A stretch of 64,000 nt of DNA from Aplectana chamaeleonis (lineage: Eukaryota; Nematoda; Chromadorea; Rhabditida; Cosmocercidae): the NCBI GenBank assembly GCA_029168955.1, contig JAPDOI010000010.1, positions 717,501 to 781,500 of the forward strand. The letters are read 5' to 3'. Shown piece by piece: positions 59,228-64,000 of the stretch. The notes under the pieces are model-generated. The model made no database searches and was not told the DNA's origin. It saw nothing but the letters and a program-made list of their open reading frames with translations. The position numbers and the translations under genes were made by a program. Position 1 is the stretch's first letter; each line of letters begins with the position of its first letter.

Positions 59228-59846
59228 TTACAGTTTCAGCAGCATTGGAGCCACCAGCTCCATGGCTTTTTCGCACCAACTAGGAGTTCAACCAGCTTCA
59301 ATGCGCAATTCAAACGCTGTCCCTGGCCCACGGCTGAGTGAACCACACGATCCGACACAACCACACGATTTACGCTGCTACTGATTTTGTAGTCCTAAAC
59401 TCGATTGTCTCTGTCAGGTAATAATAAATAAATTGAGTCACTGATCAAATCTCCTTCCCCAACCCTCCTTCCTCCTCCAGCTTAGAGAGCGCAATTACAC
59501 GGATGACTCGTTACCAAGGCAAGCGCAGCTGGAATCGCATGAGATTTCAGCGCGATTGGAGTTGGGCAATAAAATGGCAGCCACATACTCTCTTCCAGCA
59601 TTGTGATGAGCCTTGACTACTTGGCCAATGACTTCACTCTGAAAAGCACAGACTGCTCCAACGTTCTATTACGCGACAGCAATAAAGACCCACAGCGGCC
59701 AATGTGTTGCTTCCAGGCTGTCCTCCAGGGAGAATGACTACGTCAAAAGTGGTCGATAGCACGTCTTTGAGATCGCGATCCGGTGTGATCACGGTTTTTC
59801 TCGCACAATGGACCGCGCCGGGGCCCTTCAATCCAGCATATGTGAC
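59228..59846 (-). pseudogene. DJ-1/PARK7-like gene, three exons with frameshifts
   Basis: Exon 1 (59846-59694) follows TTATTTCAG and reads [19 protein letters not shown], then [18 protein letters not shown]. Exon 2 starts at 59638 after TTTTCAG with [20 protein letters not shown] in phase. The last part (about 59370-59228) holds SRGPGTAFEL, ALKLVELLVGAKK and AMELVAPMLLKL, then TAA, but in three different frames. DJ-1 proteins are redox-sensing chaperones/glyoxalases with a nucleophile Cys after a conserved AAI. Here a frameshift falls exactly there: VAAI continues in one frame and CPTPIALKSHAIP in another. The N-terminal exon with the AEG.EE motif is not convincingly found. It is a pseudogene, unless the indels are sequence errors. 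Confidence 0.75.
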
Positions 59847-60968
59847 CTGAAATAAACCAATGCGTTCGAACCTACCCAAAAAAATGGTTACACAACCTAA
59901 ATGACCATAAAGGTTTGTCTTTAGCGTGGGGCAATCTTGACGTTTTAGTGCTAAGAGCCTTAGACCGCTTCCCGTTTACGAAGAGCAAATGGTTTATTCA
60001 AACAGAAACAGCGCAGCGTTCTTTATCGTATGTCCCACTCAATAGATCTATTACAGACCTTTACCTTACACGGTCCTGGCTAATGCTCTCTGACGCGCTT
60101 ATTCATACTCAACGCCCGCGCGTGACGGCTGCTCCGGCATGGCAGCGACAGGCCGAAACACCTTTTTCATCTTTTTTGTTTATTAATCCATCATAAATTC
60201 ATTCTGTTTCATAAAACATAAATTCGGTACTATCCTCCGCTACCATCATGGTGACCGCATGAACAAAATGTCACTGCTTGAGAACATTATGGTCCACTTT
60301 ATTCCGCTCGGCCATAGCGTCGCCACTGTAATATACATAGTTTCCGCAAGCGCGTCACGCGCGCAGAAAGTATTCGTGCTCTACTCGAATGCTACGCCTG
60401 CCCGTCACGCTCTAGCGTTGAGGAATATGAATAGCGCCTAAACAAGGAAACCATTTAGCTTTTTGGCCTGTAGTCAGAAAAAGAAGGTTACTTGCAAGTA
60501 ACTCTTCGCAGCTAGTAGAAAAATCAAAAAGTATCCCTTGTACGAATCTATAGCCTGGCTGAAATTTTCAGGCTCAGAAACAGTAGGATCATGCGAAAAA
60601 ATTCTTCACCCAGAATTCTCGTCCCAGGTGCTGGAACCCCAAAACGGCGTTTGTTTTCTCAGTTTTTCGCACGATCATACGGCAGATTGCGGTAGGTATA
60701 CTGCCATTTTCCTGTGGTAACCCAACATATGAGTCGTCCAAAAAAAAACTAGGAAACCAATCCTTCCTTTTCAGTGTTCAGAACCCCCTAATGACTCCAT
60801 GAACGAAACTTGGGAAACAGCGAAAATTTTAGGAGCCCACCTTAGGAAACAGCGAAAATTTTAGAATTTTGACCATTTTGCGCTTCTAACTAACTTTTGA
60901 TATATATGATAGATTTGGTCAATGAACACTATTAAAGCAAAGGCATTCTCTCGCAGCAGTAAGGTACA
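59847..60968. other. Non-coding region
   Basis: No exon is clearly supported. A short minus-strand frame at about 60220-60255 reads MMVAEDSTEFM, faintly like a DJ-1 N-terminus, but it stops after a few codons. Confidence 0.35.
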
Positions 60969-61118
60969 GTCGGTACGCACGGACCCTAGTGATACTTTGC
61001 GTTCCCTATCAAAGGTTGGCGCAAACTTGGTGCCATATGTCACAACACGGGTGCACCGAGTTTGGACTCACCTTCAATGGGGAACGCAAAGTAAACACTA
61101 GGAACCATGCCGACTGTG
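60969..61118. mobile_element. MITE family C, copy 2
   Basis: The inverse ends are ACAGTCGGTACGCACGGACC and AGGAACCATGCCGACTGT. The interior shares GGCGCAAACTTGGTGCCATA and GGGTGCACCGAGTTTG with the copy at 26751-26899. A third, eroded copy covers about 62190-62285. Confidence 0.75.
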
Positions 61119-61205
61119 CTTCAGTAAGCTCCCTTCAGACAGCGCTAAAATGCGTAGTTGCTTATATCGAAAATATTTACAGTCGGATCCGAGGATGATT
61201 CCTGA

Positions 61206-61640
61206 TATCCTTATCGGAGTGAAATTCTGGCTCGCGAACTTGCGGACAGCCCCTCTGCTGTGACAGGCGTTGCGCGCAGGAATCGTGCTGGGATCCACAT
61301 GATCATTCGAGCCGAGGACCATAAGGTCTCGGGCACGATTCTCTTCAATGTGCGTCCTGCTACAGCGGTAATTGTCTGCAACTGCGAATCAGGAAACTCG
61401 CTCCGATGTGAAACAGTAGTAACGGACAACAACAGTGGTGGCTTTACAGCTTGCATCGAGCAAGGGCTCACCATTAGCTTGGCTCATCTCCCTCAGGAAA
61501 TCAGGCGATGCAAGCCGCGAAGCGACCGCTTAACAGAACTGCCTGCAACTAGGCGACCACCACTCGACACGACTGAGCCGGTACCATCTCAAAATTTCGG
61601 TACCTCAACTCCACCTCTCCTCAAAACATCAGCGCTGTGA
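61206..61640 (+). CDS. Coding-like frame of unknown origin
   Basis: A frame is open from just after the TGA at 61203-61205 to the TGA at 61638-61640, about 144 codons. It reads LARELADSPSAVTGVARRN, then ILFNVRPATAVIVCNCESGN and a Pro/Thr-rich tail. A second frame in the first 60 bases after TTTACAG (61182) reads MIPDILIGVKFW, reminiscent of the protease end of BEL/Pao retrotransposons. I cannot confirm either reading. It may be a retroelement fragment or one exon of a gene. No splice donor is required because the frame ends in a stop. Confidence 0.3.
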   Translation, partial: YPYRSEILARELADSPSAVTGVARRNRAGIHMIIRAEDHKVSGTILFNVRPATAVIVCNCESGNSLRCETVVTDNNSGGFTACIEQGLTISLAHLPQEIRRCKPRSDRLTELPATRRPPLDTTEPVPSQNFGTSTPPLLKTSAL

Positions 61641-62690
61641 TCACCGCCTCCCATCTCTTCAGCGCCATCGGCCAAAGTACCAGAGAGGGCAGTTTTCGTC
61701 ATGCTAAACATGATAAGATACTGGAGACTCATTCCGACCTCACTCATAATCACCATTTTTTTCTATTCGTTTCTTTTTTCTAGCTGATAGTGCATCCTGT
61801 GAAAATTACATAAACTGGACACTAGCTGGAAGATTGGGAAACGCGGCTTCCAAGCCTGAGAGCACTATTAGGCGCAAAATTTCGTAGGTTTTTTTATGAA
61901 CAATATTCATCAAAAGCCCCCATCTTCAAGAAGGTAAACAGGTTGTGAACAAAAAAAACCGGTTCTGGCGCGCCTACCTCCTTTTAAAAAACTATTTGCA
62001 GAAATGTCGAATCTTTTTGACTCCTTTTCCCGTACTTTGTGATTCATCCCCGTGGTGAGGGTTACCACCTTCACCTTCGCGAAGGTGACGGTTGGCATCC
62101 CAAAGTAAGTGAACGATGTCCACCCAACGAGAGGCTATGATCCTCACGCATGCTGCTAGGTAAAATGGAATTACGAATCGTTACTGATATATTGCGTTCC
62201 TTTTGAAAGTTCACGCTGGTAACTCAGCGCCATATTTTTAAACACACACGGGCACCGAGTTTTGCGCCAATCTTCAATAATATGAAAAGCAAACTACCTG
62301 GTGAGATCCTGTGCCGGTCGTACTCAACTAGCATCACGGTCGCTAACCTTCTGCCCCCGTTCTATGACGAAAAGATGGTCGTCCATCAACTCCGCCCTCT
62401 TTCGCCTGTCCCACCAATGAGTTCAATGAACGCTAGCCTCGTGAAGGCAGGACTTAGCGGCTGCGCAGAGTTGGATCGCGACAGGACTCGACCCTATAAT
62501 GGGCTGCTGTATTGATCTATCGCGGTGATCTGTCAATACGGCAGCCATTCGGCCGCGCAGCGTCGCGTTGCAACTCAACTCAGCCCCTACAGCTTAAAGC
62601 TTTGCGAATGATCTCTCTCAACTGAGCGAGCCATACTGCTACGCGTACAAAAAACTTATACAGATTCATGCGCAGACAATGCCATTAGAC
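61641..62690. other. Non-coding region with eroded MITE family C at about 62190-62285
   Basis: No gene is supported. The open frame at 62282-62515 starts in the eroded MITE and has no motif. CACCTTCGCGAAGGTG at about 62068-62083 is a perfect palindrome. Confidence 0.4.
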
Positions 62691-62696
62691 GCTGGT

Positions 62697-62865
62697 TGAG
62701 TGCCCCGGGGCACGGCCTCCCCCCACACGGAAGGAAAAGTTCTCCCGATTTTGCAGCTCGACACGTCGCGTTACTCAATTCAAGCGAAGTGGCCCCGAAT
62801 GGAATTAGAGCCGCAAACGGCGAGACAGCTCCTCCCTTTGTGTGTAGAGAGCCCCTACCCCGAGC
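62697..62865. mobile_element. MITE family F, degenerate copy 3
   Basis: GAATGGAATTAGAGCCGCAAACGGCGAGAC and TGTGTGTAGAGAGCCCC blocks match the family F elements at 9376-9543 and 30665-30830, with many substitutions. Confidence 0.7.
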
Positions 62866-63479
62866 GTCTCTACCATGTCGTCACAAGTTTTTGCACAGAG
62901 CTGCCATGAAATCTCGACATCGCGACGCCGCGTAAGCGACGTCTTGGTAGGACCTCTAAACTAATTCCTTTTCAATAAACAGCACAAACTGAAAACCATT
63001 TTCAAACACAGGGCAAACGCTGCCATTTACACGAACTCCACAAAATTTTACTTCACGTTTTATTTGCTCCTTGCAACAAACAGATTTCAACATTAACAAT
63101 TTCTGAACTTGAGCCGCTTATGAGAAGATACAGAAATGGGCGTGACTTCGGGTGGTACGCAAAATCCGGGGATGATCTAATGACTCTTAAGAGCCCCACC
63201 CAGTGCCACAAAAACCCAGCACTTTTTATAAGCGCAGCAGTTTTATTATAAGGTAGAAGAAAGACATAGTTTTGGAACCTCGGAAATCGAAACAGCCTAC
63301 CTAATTTCAGAGATAGGAAAGCAAAATCATCGGCAAATCGGAAAGACGAAACCCAAGAAAAAGTATGAAATAAATGTTCTGTCCATCTTCAACTGTCACG
63401 CACTTTTCCGTGAACTCAGAACTCTCTGCTTCAACAAAACACTAAATCGATATCTACTACATCTATACACTGAAGATCA
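62866..63479. other. Non-coding region
   Basis: No gene is supported. The part just below 63480 is the 3' flank of the small minus-strand gene. Confidence 0.4.
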
Positions 63480-63909
63480 TCATGACTTTTCTTCCTCCTT
63501 CCTCGCCACTGCGCCATATTTTCCTTCCTAAAATCATTTAATACTTTCAATCATTTAATACTTTCAATCATTTAATATCTTCAAGTTTGTAAAATAAGAT
63601 TACTTCTGAAAGACTCTTTTTTCAACATTAAGCCTAACTCACCTTATAAGCCTGCCGTATTTGCTCCCCCATAAAGATAACTCCGAACAGTGTTTCCGCG
63701 TCCATTTTCGGCGGAGGGCCACCGTTCATCCTCCCAAAGTGTACAAGTCCGCCAAAGCTTTTGAACCCTTCTCCCCTAACCTTAAACAAAACCCATGGAT
63801 GTCGAATAAATACATTGGCAAAGAATTTCATATTTACTAATACACCTTCGCCCTCATAGATTCGTCTCCCTCTTTTCGATCTCTCTACATCGGTACGGGT
63901 AAGAAACAT
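63480..63909 (-). CDS. Small two-exon gene, 104-residue protein of unknown function
   Basis: Exon 1 (63909-63643) begins with ATG 11 bases after TATTGCAG, a likely trans-splice acceptor; an in-frame TAA lies just upstream, fixing the start. It ends at AAG|GTGAGT in phase 0. Exon 2 (63527-63480) follows TTTTAG and ends in TGA. The 115-bp intron contains three copies of a 17-bp repeat (AATCATTTAATACTTTC). The protein is basic at the N-terminus (VERSKRGRRIYEGEG). It has a mixed hydrophobic centre (KFFANVFIRHPWVLFKV, FGGLVHFGRMNGGPPPKM) and a charged C-terminus ending KEEEKS. There is no signal peptide. Size and composition would suit a small mitochondrial or complex-associated protein, but I do not recognise it. 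Complete start, donor, acceptor and stop make it one of the best-supported genes here. Confidence 0.7.
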
Positions 63910-64000
63910 ACGGTTTTAACCTGCAATACAGGGAACCATATTCAAATACAGTATTATAGTCGTAGCCGCTCAAGAAGGATCGCAACGCTGCAGGCTACGC

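Noticed and set aside
60220..60255. N-terminal DJ-1 exon on the minus strand
   Set aside because: MMVAEDSTEFM is only faintly similar, stops within a few codons and has no donor in phase with the next exon.

Overview
The window looks like nuclear DNA of a parasitic nematode, most likely a strongylid or hookworm relative. The supported host genes have very short introns (37 to 61 bp in several cases), TTTCAG-type splice acceptors, and acceptor-like sites a few bases before start codons, as expected for spliced-leader trans-splicing. One gene encodes an ASABF/ABF-type nematode antimicrobial peptide, and the endonuclease of an RTE-type retrotransposon resembles copies I know from hookworms. The species call is inference. 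I recognise no rRNA, tRNA or CRISPR array. Most of the window is repeats, and most long open frames are by-products of tandem repeats whose period is a multiple of three.

Layout. 0-2 kb: the 5' end of an unknown gene (minus strand) and a four-exon SET-domain gene (minus). 2-6.9 kb: non-coding DNA and MITEs. 6.9-14.2 kb: two divergently oriented ABF-type peptide genes (one represented only by its last exon), with an RTE endonuclease pseudogene, a 42-bp satellite block and one arm of a long inverted repeat between them. 15-17.7 kb: foldback elements and TTTA microsatellites. 17.9-27.6 kb: two copies, in inverted orientation, of an endogenous flavivirus-like element carrying an NS3-like protease-helicase, with a 3.1-kb spacer holding pieces of host-like genes. 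30.3-35.9 kb: the other arm of the long inverted repeat, then a 3.9-kb array of the 42-bp satellite with a higher-order period of 39 monomers. 36-39 kb: LINE fragment and MITEs. 39.5-41.5 kb: dead mariner. 41.5-52 kb: dead Helitron helicase split by a 6.7-kb foldback element and a hAT MITE. 52-58.6 kb: degenerate repeats. 59-64 kb: a broken DJ-1-like gene, an unassigned coding-like frame, and a two-exon small gene of unknown function.

The most notable object is the inverted pair of viral inserts. The order in each arm (Cys-containing segment, hydrophobic segment, NS2B-like segment, trypsin-like protease, SF2 helicase, stop) resembles a jingmenvirus NS3-like genome segment rather than a random slice of a long flavivirus polyprotein. 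Both copies are clearly dead as protein genes, but a read-through transcript would fold into a dsRNA stem of about 3 kb. This makes the locus a candidate source of antiviral small RNA. Transposons inserted into one arm only, with a matching empty site in the other, show that the duplication came before those insertions.
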